Under the pieces are notes generated by a model, which was not told the DNA's origin, did no database searches, and saw only the letters and a program-made list of their open reading frames with translations. Positions 36,577-44,210 of a DNA stretch of 64,000 bases are shown piece after piece. Each line of letters opens with the position of its first letter. Within the stretch, counting starts at the first letter, position 1. The position numbers were made by a program, and so were the translations under genes. Source of the stretch: Lachnospiraceae bacterium UBA1721 (GTDB lineage Bacteria > Bacillota > Clostridia > Lachnospirales > Lachnospiraceae); the NCBI GenBank assembly GCA_002317155.1, contig DCIR01000070.1, forward strand, positions 44,421 through 108,420, read 5' to 3'.

Positions 36577-37989
36577 TTATTTCAGCATCTCGAAATTGAA
36601 ATAATTTACTGCGTTGTTGTAAGAGATGTTCTGTACCATCTCGCCGAGGATATCGTAATCCTCAGGGAACTCTCCGTTCTCTACCCAGTTACCGATGAGA
36701 TTGCAGAGGATTCTTCTGAAATACTCATGGCGTGTGTATGAGAGGAAGCTTCTTGAGTCGGTAAGCATTCCTACAAAACCGGAAAGATTTCCAAGGCTTG
36801 CGAGTGAAGTCATCTGATCCTGCATACCAACCTTGTGATCATTGAACCACCATGCACTACCCTGCTGAATCTTGGCAACGGCATCAGAATTCTGGAAGCA
36901 TCCGAGTATTGTTCCGATTGCAGCGTTATCAATAGGATTCAGGCTGTAGAGAATAGTCTTGGGCAATGAATCTTTCTCTGCCAGATTGTTAAGGAAATCA
37001 ACCAGCTGCGCAGAAGGTGTGTAATCATTGATGCAGTCATATCCGGTATCAACACCGATTTTATTAAACATCGGCTTGTTGTTATCTCTCTTTACACCAT
37101 AGTGAAGCTGCATTACCCAGTTCAGTCTGGTATACTCTCCTGCCATGAAAGTAAGATATGCTGTCTTAAACTGTGCGATCTCCTTGGCGGTAAGTGCTTC
37201 CTTGTTCATAGCCTTTGCAAAAATAGCTTCTATCTCATCCTCTGTAGCAGGCTCATACATTACATAATCAAGTCCGTGGTCCGACACTACGCAGCCACTC
37301 TCTGCGAAGAAGTTGATTCTCTTAACAAGCGCTTTCTTTAAGTCAGCAAAGGATTTGATATCAACCTCACTAACCTTTGCAAGCTTAGCAATGTAATCAG
37401 TGTAATCAACCTTCTCGAGGTTCATAGCCTTGTCAGGTCTCCATGCAGGAAGAACTGCCACATCAAAGCTCTTATCTTCAGCAATCATCTTGTGCCACTC
37501 GAGTGAATCTATCGGATCATCTGTGGTACATACCAGAGTTACGTTTGACTGCTTAATAATATTTCTTGCACTCATTGAAGGATCTGCAAGCTTCGCATTA
37601 CAGATATTCCATACCTCTTCTGCAGTTTTTGCAGAGAGCGCACCGTGATATCCGAAGTATCTCTGAAGTTCAAGGTGTGACCAGTGATACAAAGGATTGC
37701 CTATAGCCTTGCCAAGGCACTCTGCCCACTTCATAAACTTTTCTTTATCCGAAGCATCTCCGGTAATGTACTTTTCCTCTACACCGCATGAACGCATAAA
37801 GCGCCACTTATAATGGTCTCCTCCAAGCCATACCTGAGTAATATTTTCAAATCTTCTGTCCTCTGCTATCTCTCTGGGATTGATGTGACAGTGATAATCA
37901 AGAACCGGCATTCCTTCCGCATACTCGTGGAACAACTTTTTTGCAACATCGGTCTGCAGCAGAAATTCTTCATCCATAAATGCCTTCAT
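36577..37989 (-). CDS. uxaC: Glucuronate isomerase, UxaC
   Basis: 470 residues, normal length. Metal-binding start VLDYHCHINPREIAEDRRFE and WLGGDHYKWRFMRSCGV (about 30-70), then VTLVCTTDDPIDSLEWH, VSDHGLDYV and MLTDSRSFLSYTRHEYFR. Converts D-glucuronate to D-fructuronate (and galacturonate to tagaturonate). GGAGG lies 10 bases upstream. A promoter and an operator dyad lie directly before the gene. It is the first step of the glucuronate route. Confidence 0.95.
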   Translation of the reverse strand: MKAFMDEEFLLQTDVAKKLFHEYAEGMPVLDYHCHINPREIAEDRRFENITQVWLGGDHYKWRFMRSCGVEEKYITGDASDKEKFMKWAECLGKAIGNPLYHWSHLELQRYFGYHGALSAKTAEEVWNICNAKLADPSMSARNIIKQSNVTLVCTTDDPIDSLEWHKMIAEDKSFDVAVLPAWRPDKAMNLEKVDYTDYIAKLAKVSEVDIKSFADLKKALVKRINFFAESGCVVSDHGLDYVMYEPATEDEIEAIFAKAMNKEALTAKEIAQFKTAYLTFMAGEYTRLNWVMQLHYGVKRDNNKPMFNKIGVDTGYDCINDYTPSAQLVDFLNNLAEKDSLPKTILYSLNPIDNAAIGTILGCFQNSDAVAKIQQGSAWWFNDHKVGMQDQMTSLASLGNLSGFVGMLTDSRSFLSYTRHEYFRRILCNLIGNWVENGEFPEDYDILGEMVQNISYNNAVNYFNFEMLK

Positions 37990-38034
37990 TTCTCTTATTC
38001 CTCCGCTAATTTCAGCATAATACCGCTTGTTTTG

Positions 38035-38048
38035 TGTAAGCGTTTACA
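38035..38048. promoter_or_regulatory. Operator upstream of uxaC (LacI-family / cre-type dyad)
   Basis: TGTAAGCGTTTACA fits the cre consensus TGWNANCGNTNWCA at every position. It begins about 8 bases downstream of the uxaC -10, over the transcription start region, so binding should repress. Either the local LacI-type regulator or CcpA could bind. Confidence 0.75.
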
Positions 38049-38055
38049 TTTCATA

Positions 38056-38084
38056 TTTTTACACGAAAACCATGCATAAGTCAA
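38056..38084 (-). promoter_or_regulatory. Candidate uxaC promoter
   Basis: On the minus strand TTGACT (38079-38084) and TAAAAA (38056-38061) are 17 bases apart. The -35 is strong and the -10 is weak. The start codon lies 67 bases downstream. Confidence 0.55.
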
Positions 38085-38147
38085 TGCGTGAATTAACAAT
38101 ATTTACAAAATATTTTCTGTAGTGGATAAAATAAAAATCATAAATGT

Positions 38148-38176
38148 TTGAAATTCCCATTATGTAACTGTATAAT
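38148..38176 (+). promoter_or_regulatory. Promoter of the LacI-type regulator gene
   Basis: TTGAAA (38148-38153) and TATAAT (38171-38176) are separated by exactly 17 bases. The -10 is perfect and the -35 has five of six bases. It lies 78 bases before the preferred start. Confidence 0.75.
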
Positions 38177-38195
38177 GGGAATGTAACCAGTTACA
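38153..38195. promoter_or_regulatory. Autoregulatory operator region over the LacI-gene promoter
   Basis: Dyad TGTAACCAGTTACA (38182-38195) overlaps the expected start site and shares TGTAA/TTACA half-sites with the uxaC operator. A second inverted repeat, ATTCCCATTAT (38153-38163) / ATAATGGGAAT (38172-38182), covers spacer and -10. Negative autoregulation is likely. Confidence 0.6.
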
Positions 38196-38253
38196 TTTTA
38201 CATTTTTTCTTTTGTGATCAGTAGTGATTAAGGAGAAAAATGCGAGGATAAAT

Positions 38254-39270
38254 ATGTCACTTACAATTTATGACATTTCTAAAAAAGCAGATGTTTCCAT
38301 AGCCACAGTATCTCGTGTACTCAACGGAAGCCCCAAGGTAAAAGAGGCCACCCGTAAAAAGGTTATGGATATCATAGATGAATACGGATATACTCCCAAT
38401 TCGTCAGCACGTGCAATGGGCCTTAAGTCAATGAAGACCATCGGTATTCTCTGTGCTGACAGCTCGGATATCTTCCTTGCCAAGGCAGTATACTATCTCG
38501 AGCAGAACCTTCAGGCTCACGGATATGAGTCATTGCTGTGCTGCACGGGTTATAATATGGATTCCAAGAAAAACTATGCGAACCTTATTCTTTCCAAGAA
38601 GGTTGACGGACTTATACTGGTAGGATCTAACTTCATCGGCTCTACAGAGGAAGAAAACCAGTACATTATCGATTGTTCCGCCAAGGTTCCCGTAATGATA
38701 CTCAATGCATCATTCAGACACGATAACGTATATTGCATCCTGTGCGATGATATGAATTCTATGTATCGTGCGACTTCAGAGATGTATGATTCAGGTATAA
38801 CTGACATTCTCTATCTGTACGATGTTCTTTCATACAGCGGAAAAAAGAAGCTCGATGGTTACAGAATGGCAATGCAGAGTCATCACGCTCCCGACTATGA
38901 AGATCTCATTTGTAAGGTCCCGGACGATTGTAAATCAATCGAAGCAATCTCCGATTACGTTACTGAGTTTGCTTCCAAGTCTCGTCCTTTCCACGGAATT
39001 ATCGCCGCAGACGATCAGCTCGCCATTGCAGCTATAAAATATGCTCAGAAAAACGGTATATCTATTCCTGATGATTTGTCCGTTCTCGGATACAACAACT
39101 CAATTCTGACTCACTGCTGCACACCGGAGCTTACCTCCATCGACAGCCAGTTAGAGACTCAGACACGTTCACTGGTCAAAACACTTCTCGGTGTACTAGC
39201 AGGACAGGAGATGCCTCAAAAAACTGTATTTTCCGGCTCACTGATCAAGCGCAGTACCACGAATTTCTAA
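38254..39270 (+). CDS. LacI-family transcriptional regulator of the uronate genes
   Basis: 338 residues. N-terminal helix-turn-helix and hinge: DISKKADVSIATVSRVLNG (about 6-24), then periplasmic-binding-like ligand domain (about 60-338) with GIIAADDQLAIAAIKYAQK and GYNNSILTHCCTPELTS. A GTG-start frame extends ten codons further, but ATG 38254 has GAGG 6 bases upstream and gives the normal LacI N-terminus. It lies between uxaC and kdgA, whose upstream regions carry matching dyads, so it probably senses glucuronate or a pathway intermediate (inference). Confidence 0.9.
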   Translation: MSLTIYDISKKADVSIATVSRVLNGSPKVKEATRKKVMDIIDEYGYTPNSSARAMGLKSMKTIGILCADSSDIFLAKAVYYLEQNLQAHGYESLLCCTGYNMDSKKNYANLILSKKVDGLILVGSNFIGSTEEENQYIIDCSAKVPVMILNASFRHDNVYCILCDDMNSMYRATSEMYDSGITDILYLYDVLSYSGKKKLDGYRMAMQSHHAPDYEDLICKVPDDCKSIEAISDYVTEFASKSRPFHGIIAADDQLAIAAIKYAQKNGISIPDDLSVLGYNNSILTHCCTPELTSIDSQLETQTRSLVKTLLGVLAGQEMPQKTVFSGSLIKRSTTNF

Positions 39271-39333
39271 ATTACAACATATCTCTAAATGATATCAAAT
39301 ATCAGAAGTCACAATAAATACTAAGCGACAACA

Positions 39334-39361
39334 AAAGGCAGCTTCATACGAAGCTGCCTTT
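39334..39361. terminator. Bidirectional terminator between LacI-type gene and kdgA
   Basis: AAAGGCAGCTTC (39334-39345), a four-base loop, then GAAGCTGCCTTT (39350-39361) followed by T-run on plus. On minus the stem ends TTTTG. It serves both convergent genes. Confidence 0.9.
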
Positions 39362-39393
39362 TTATTTTCTATGCTAATACATCATTATCACTT

Positions 39394-40032
39394 TTATCCG
39401 CGGATTTCCTTTACAATCTGAGCAGCCTCTCTTGTAAGCTCCTCAATCTTAGCAAAATCTCCTGCCTTGATAAGGTCGCCCTTTACCATCCAGCTTCCGC
39501 CACAGCAAAGGATACGATCATAAGCAAGATACTCACGAACATTAACTGCATTAATTCCGCCTGTAGGCATGAACTTAAGTCCTACATAAGGTGCTGCTAC
39601 AGCCTTAATCATTGAAAGTCCGCCGTTGTTCTCTGCGGGGAAGAACTTAACAACATCAAGACCAAAGCTCATAGCCTGCTCCATCTCCGAAGGAGTAGCA
39701 GTTCCGGGAGCTACAGGAATACCCTTCTTTACACAGTAATCAACCACTACAGGATTGAGTCCGGGTGCAACGATAAACTTCGCACCTGCATTAACTGCAC
39801 GGTCTACCTGCTCGGTAGTGAGTACGGTTCCTGCTCCTACGAGCATCTCAGGAAAATTCTCACTGATAATTCTGATAGACTCCTCTGCTGCCTCGGTACG
39901 GAAAGTAACCTCTGCGCAGGGAAGACCACCCTTAATAAGTGCTTCTGCAAGGGGCTTAGCGTCCTTTGCATCATTTATTACAACTACAGGAACAATGCCG
40001 ATCTTTGAAAGAGCTTCTAATACCTGATTCAT
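39394..40032 (-). CDS. kdgA: KDPG / 2-keto-4-hydroxyglutarate aldolase
   Basis: 212 residues, normal size. Class I aldolase motifs: CAEVTFRTEAAEESI (Glu and Thr of the active site, about 36-50), GAGTVLTTEQ, and Schiff-base Lys in DVVKFFPAENNGG (near 130), then MPTGGINAVNVREY. It cleaves KDPG to pyruvate and glyceraldehyde-3-phosphate, the last step of glucuronate catabolism. AAGGAG lies upstream of the ATG. Confidence 0.94.
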   Translation of the reverse strand: MNQVLEALSKIGIVPVVVINDAKDAKPLAEALIKGGLPCAEVTFRTEAAEESIRIISENFPEMLVGAGTVLTTEQVDRAVNAGAKFIVAPGLNPVVVDYCVKKGIPVAPGTATPSEMEQAMSFGLDVVKFFPAENNGGLSMIKAVAAPYVGLKFMPTGGINAVNVREYLAYDRILCCGGSWMVKGDLIKAGDFAKIEELTREAAQIVKEIRG

Positions 40033-40073
40033 TTTACAATCTCCTTGATAGTATCTAATTTGATGATTGTAAG

Positions 40074-40100
40074 TTTATACGTTAGTGTTCAGGATGTCAA
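40074..40100 (-). promoter_or_regulatory. Candidate kdgA promoter
   Basis: TTGACA (40095-40100, minus strand) is perfect. TATAAA (40074-40079) gives a spacing of 15, short of the usual 17. The start codon lies about 40 bases downstream. Confidence 0.5.
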
Positions 40101-40108
40101 TGGAAAAA

Positions 40109-40122
40109 TGTAACCGTTTTCA
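40109..40122. promoter_or_regulatory. Operator upstream of kdgA (cre/LacI-type)
   Basis: TGTAACCGTTTTCA fits TGWNANCGNTNWCA at every position. It lies just upstream of the -35, unlike the uxaC site, so its effect may differ. Confidence 0.65.
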
Positions 40123-40227
40123 TTTTTATTCTTTTCTGAACAAATCGATCCATTTTTCACTATATTTTCCGCAAATATACATCCATCAACCGCAACAATC
40201 CGGCGGTTAACCATAAACATTTGCCTA

Positions 40228-43134
40228 TTAGCCGTAAATATACTCTGACAGATTATTGTAATCCATCTCCTCGAAGCTCTTTTCAAACACAAACTTAACA
40301 TCACGGAGCTTGAGTCCGTTACCACCAAAGTACAATCTGAGTACTCCATATCTTGCGCTGAAGAGAATCTTTTTAGAAATTGTCATCCACTCTCCTGCGG
40401 TTCCGTTAAAGGTATAAGTTCCGCCGGCCACGCTCTGGAAGAATATTGCTACAGGAATCTGCGCAAGCTCGGAAAGCTCACTGCTTCCTGTAATCTCCAT
40501 ATAGTAGCAGCCTCTTCCGGGGCAATCCACACCGATTACATGGCTGTTACCCTTAGTGGTATCAACCTCAGAAAGGTCTATCACTGTTCCGTCTTTTATC
40601 TCATAATAAGAAATGTCTGCAGGATCAATCTCATTCGCATCATCATCAAATCCGACGCATTCAAGATCAATCTCCTCACCTACAAATCTCTCCATAGCAT
40701 GAGTATTCATCAAAAACTCGCAGATATTGGCCGCACATCTAACCAGCTGACCGCGAGAAATATTACCTGCCTTAAGCTCCTCAAGTGTATTGTCACCTGT
40801 AGAATTAACTCCGGCATCAGGGCACACAGCATAAAAATCATTCTGCGCAAGTACCAGTCTTGCAAAATCAGTGCGGCTAACCTTTCCACCCTTGTCACCG
40901 ATATTTGCCCACCAGTCTGTCATTACTATTCCCTTAAATCCCCACTCCTCACGAAGTATGCATGTATTAAGGTCATGTCTTCCGTTGGTCCAGCTTCCGT
41001 TAACCGCACCATAGGTGGTCATAACAGAGTCAGCTCCGCCTTCCTTGATAGCGATCTCATATCCCTTAAGATATATCTCTCTTAAAGCTCTCTCTGATAC
41101 TACACTGTCCACGCCATGACGATTGGTCTCCTGATTGTTAGCACAAAAATGCTTAAGTGTTCCGCTTACACCACTCGCCTTAAGTCCACTGATCTGTGCC
41201 GCAGCCATCTTACCGGTCACATAAGGATCCTCGCTGAAGTACTCGAAGTTTCTTCCGTTGAGAGGATGTCTGTGAATGTTAATTCCGGGGCCAAGCAATA
41301 CATCAACGTGATTCTTGGTCATTTCCATTCCGAGATATCTGAACAGTTCTCTGTTGATATCCGTGTTCCAGGTACATGCAAGCATTGTACCGTTTGGAAG
41401 GCTGAATGCTCTGGTACCGCAGTCAAGGCGCATTCCCGAAGGACCATCAGAACAGCATCCGCAAGGTATTCCGAATGCTTTGAGTACAGGGCTCACACCT
41501 CCGAATGCAGCGGCAGTGCCTGAAGTAACCTTAGGGCTGCCCATTCCCTCACCTCTGATGATTGCTGACAGATCCTCATCACTTAACTGAGCAAGGAAAT
41601 CTTCCATACTTGCCTTCTTATCCCTTACATCGACAAGCTTAATACCTCTGTCCCCCGTATAATCAGCACACTCCGGTCTATCGGCCTTAGCAACCTCCAA
41701 ATCGTTATACTGCGCAGTAGGAACCATCTCAAAATCCATTGCATACAGAGGCACTCCCTGCTCTTCATCTTCTACCAGGAGATTTTCTCTGTCTGTAGGA
41801 ATCTCCGGTCTGATTCTTCCGAATTCAGCAACAGGAGCAACCTGCTGAGAATGCTTTTTAAGCACAATAGTCTCTGCCAGTGTAGCAGTATCAACCTTAG
41901 CAATATTTCTAACACTGTCGCCTACGTAGATACCGTACTCACCCTTTTCAAGTACATATGAGTAAGGATAATCTGTTATTCCATCATCGTCATATGATGC
42001 AAATGTATAAGGTTCAATAACAATTTCTACCTTCTCACGCTCTCCGGGTGCCAGCAGGCCTGTCTTGGCAAATCCGGCGAGCACAAGTGAAGGCTTACCC
42101 AGTTCTCCCTGTGCACAGCTTACATATACCTGTACTACTTCCTTACCTGCGACATCACCTGTATTTACAACCTCGGATGTAATCTTGATAGCACCTCTAA
42201 ACGCCTCATCACCGGCAAAGCATTTATAGATATCTGCCTTATCCTCTCCGCCATCCTGTGTCTTCTCATGCGATACTGCTTCTATCTTCTCTACGCTGAT
42301 ATCAAAGTTAGTATATGAAAGACCAAATCCAAACGGATACATAACTGCATCCCTGTCAAATGTCTCATAATAGCGGTAGCCGACATAGATATCCTCAGAA
42401 TAATTGTTATACTCAGTATTTCCAAAATATGGATATGCAGGTGCATCCTCAATATTTCTTACAATGGAGTCAACCAGTTTACCTGAAGGGCTTACTCTTC
42501 CCATAATGACATCTGCTGTTCCAAGTCCACCGATTTCGCCACCCTGCCATACATAGAGAATGGAATTAGGCGAAACTTTTTCAATCTCACTCATATCAAG
42601 GACTGCACTTACATTCATAACGAGCACAACCTTGTTGAACTTCTCACGGACTTTTTTGAGCATATCAAGCTCTGCATCAGCCAGTCTGTATGCTCCGGGA
42701 ACATCCTTGTAATCCTGCTCCTCGCCCGCGGTTCTTCCGATAATCACAAGTGCGACATCTGATTCCTTTGCAGCCTCCAGCACAAGTTCTTCTGATACAG
42801 GCATCTCAACCTGAGACCATGGTTCATTACCAAATCCAACACCGGCATCAAAAGGATGTCCTTCCTCGAACTTGGCATACTCTTCCAAGAGTCTGCTGTT
42901 AAGCTCTATATTTTCCTGCTTAAGCGCATCAAGAATACCCCAGACTACGGGAGCATTAACCATTCCTCCAGAACCGGTACCACTCTTGTAATAATGATTC
43001 TGCATTCTTCCAAATACAGCAAGCTTACATCCCTCTTTAATAGGGAGTACCTTCTTATCGTTCTTAAGCATGACAATGCCTTCTGCAACTGCCTGTCTTG
43101 CTATATTCTCATACTCTTTTCTGTCTAATCTCAT
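40228..43134 (-). CDS. GH3 beta-glucosidase/beta-xylosidase with inverted domain order
   Basis: 968 residues, no signal peptide. The usual GH3 C-terminal domains come first: the alpha/beta sandwich (about 10-270; candidate acid Glu in GRTAGEEQDY, 133-142) and the fibronectin-type III domain (about 275-425, ending YTFASYDDDGITDYPYSYVL). The catalytic barrel follows (about 515-850) with CSDGPSGMRLD, GPGINIHRHPLNGRNFEYFS, TLKHFCANNQET and nucleophile Asp in KGIVMTDWW (near 738). This inverted order is known in Butyrivibrio and Ruminococcus GH3 enzymes. A further beta-rich tail ends the protein. It likely finishes cello- or xylo-oligosaccharides in the cytoplasm. The RBS is weak. Confidence 0.9.
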   Translation of the reverse strand: MRLDRKEYENIARQAVAEGIVMLKNDKKVLPIKEGCKLAVFGRMQNHYYKSGTGSGGMVNAPVVWGILDALKQENIELNSRLLEEYAKFEEGHPFDAGVGFGNEPWSQVEMPVSEELVLEAAKESDVALVIIGRTAGEEQDYKDVPGAYRLADAELDMLKKVREKFNKVVLVMNVSAVLDMSEIEKVSPNSILYVWQGGEIGGLGTADVIMGRVSPSGKLVDSIVRNIEDAPAYPYFGNTEYNNYSEDIYVGYRYYETFDRDAVMYPFGFGLSYTNFDISVEKIEAVSHEKTQDGGEDKADIYKCFAGDEAFRGAIKITSEVVNTGDVAGKEVVQVYVSCAQGELGKPSLVLAGFAKTGLLAPGEREKVEIVIEPYTFASYDDDGITDYPYSYVLEKGEYGIYVGDSVRNIAKVDTATLAETIVLKKHSQQVAPVAEFGRIRPEIPTDRENLLVEDEEQGVPLYAMDFEMVPTAQYNDLEVAKADRPECADYTGDRGIKLVDVRDKKASMEDFLAQLSDEDLSAIIRGEGMGSPKVTSGTAAAFGGVSPVLKAFGIPCGCCSDGPSGMRLDCGTRAFSLPNGTMLACTWNTDINRELFRYLGMEMTKNHVDVLLGPGINIHRHPLNGRNFEYFSEDPYVTGKMAAAQISGLKASGVSGTLKHFCANNQETNRHGVDSVVSERALREIYLKGYEIAIKEGGADSVMTTYGAVNGSWTNGRHDLNTCILREEWGFKGIVMTDWWANIGDKGGKVSRTDFARLVLAQNDFYAVCPDAGVNSTGDNTLEELKAGNISRGQLVRCAANICEFLMNTHAMERFVGEEIDLECVGFDDDANEIDPADISYYEIKDGTVIDLSEVDTTKGNSHVIGVDCPGRGCYYMEITGSSELSELAQIPVAIFFQSVAGGTYTFNGTAGEWMTISKKILFSARYGVLRLYFGGNGLKLRDVKFVFEKSFEEMDYNNLSEYIYG

Positions 43135-43142
43135 ATTTTTAC

Positions 43143-43266
43143 CATTACCCCTAAGTTACTTCTTGCAGTTCTTTTTATACTCTTTTTTATACTCTTTTCA
43201 TACTCTTTTTTACTTACTTTTACTGTCTATTTTTGAATCACCTTACATGTTCGCGCTAGTACTTCG
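43143..43266. repeat. Short repeats between rsgA and GH3
   Basis: TATACTCTTTT-type units occur three times (about 43167-43210), and CTAGTACTTC occurs twice near the rsgA stop. AT-rich, with no gene. They look like slippage-prone low-complexity sequence. Confidence 0.6.
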
Positions 43267-43268
43267 CT

Positions 43269-44171
43269 CTAGTACTTCCTTCTGTTTTTTAAGCCTTCAT
43301 ACAGCTGACAATAATTCTCATACCGCTCCGCTGCGATTCTTCCCTCGTTAACAGCTTCCTTAATACCACAGCCGGGTTCATGTACATGCGCGCAGCCACC
43401 AAATCTGCAGTACTGTTCCTCGGGAACAAATTCCGGATAACACTTCCACAAATCTTCCTTCTCAATCCCCGCCATATACAACTCCAGCGAACTAAAGCCC
43501 GGCGTATCGCAGATATAAGTCTCATCATCTAAATAAAAGATTTCAGAATGTCTGGTCGTGTGCTTACCTCTGTCAATCTTTTCAGAGATATTACCGGTTT
43601 CCATTACTTCTCTGCCGGCAAGCAGGTTAATCAAAGAAGACTTACCCACTCCCGAAGGACCGGCAACCGTTGTTGTTTTTCCCTCGAGAAATTCATGCAG
43701 CTCCTCAAGTCCCTTGTTCTCTCTTGCACTTATAATGAACACCTTATATCCGGCAGACTCATATATCCTTCTAAACTTCTCTCCTTCACCGTTCTCATCA
43801 AGATCAGCCTTATTGAAGGCTACGGCACAGGGCAGTCCCTGCTGCTCTAAAAGGATAAGCATGCGATCCACCAGGTTAAGCGGCGGCTGCGGACTGGTCA
43901 CTGCAAAAATAATAAGTGCCTGATCAATATTTGCTACTGCCGGGCGCAACAGTTCACTCTTTCGCGGATAGATGTCAAGAAGATTTCCGAGAAGCTGTTC
44001 CTCATCCAAAACTTCGATAACAACATCATCGCCGACAAGAGGCTTTTTCTTATCTTTTCTGAGAACACCTCTGGCTTTACATTCATAAACGCCATCGGCG
44101 GTCTTTACATAGTAAAAACCGCCGATACCTTTGATTATCTTTCCGTCTCTTTTTTTATCATCAATAATCAT
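43269..44171 (-). CDS. rsgA: Ribosome small-subunit-dependent GTPase RsgA
   Basis: 300 residues. Circularly permuted GTPase motif order: G4 VAFNKADL, then G1 AGPSGVGKSSLINLL (about 168), G3 DTPGFSS. N-terminal OB-fold and C-terminal zinc motif CRFGGCAHVHEPGC are present. Acts in 30S subunit maturation. It follows prkC by 39 bases, the usual Firmicute arrangement. Normal length, no oddity. Confidence 0.95.
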   Translation of the reverse strand: MIIDDKKRDGKIIKGIGGFYYVKTADGVYECKARGVLRKDKKKPLVGDDVVIEVLDEEQLLGNLLDIYPRKSELLRPAVANIDQALIIFAVTSPQPPLNLVDRMLILLEQQGLPCAVAFNKADLDENGEGEKFRRIYESAGYKVFIISARENKGLEELHEFLEGKTTTVAGPSGVGKSSLINLLAGREVMETGNISEKIDRGKHTTRHSEIFYLDDETYICDTPGFSSLELYMAGIEKEDLWKCYPEFVPEEQYCRFGGCAHVHEPGCGIKEAVNEGRIAAERYENYCQLYEGLKNRRKY

Positions 44172-44210
44172 AAATATTCCGTCTTAATTCCTTAAGGCAA
44201 ATTATAGCTA

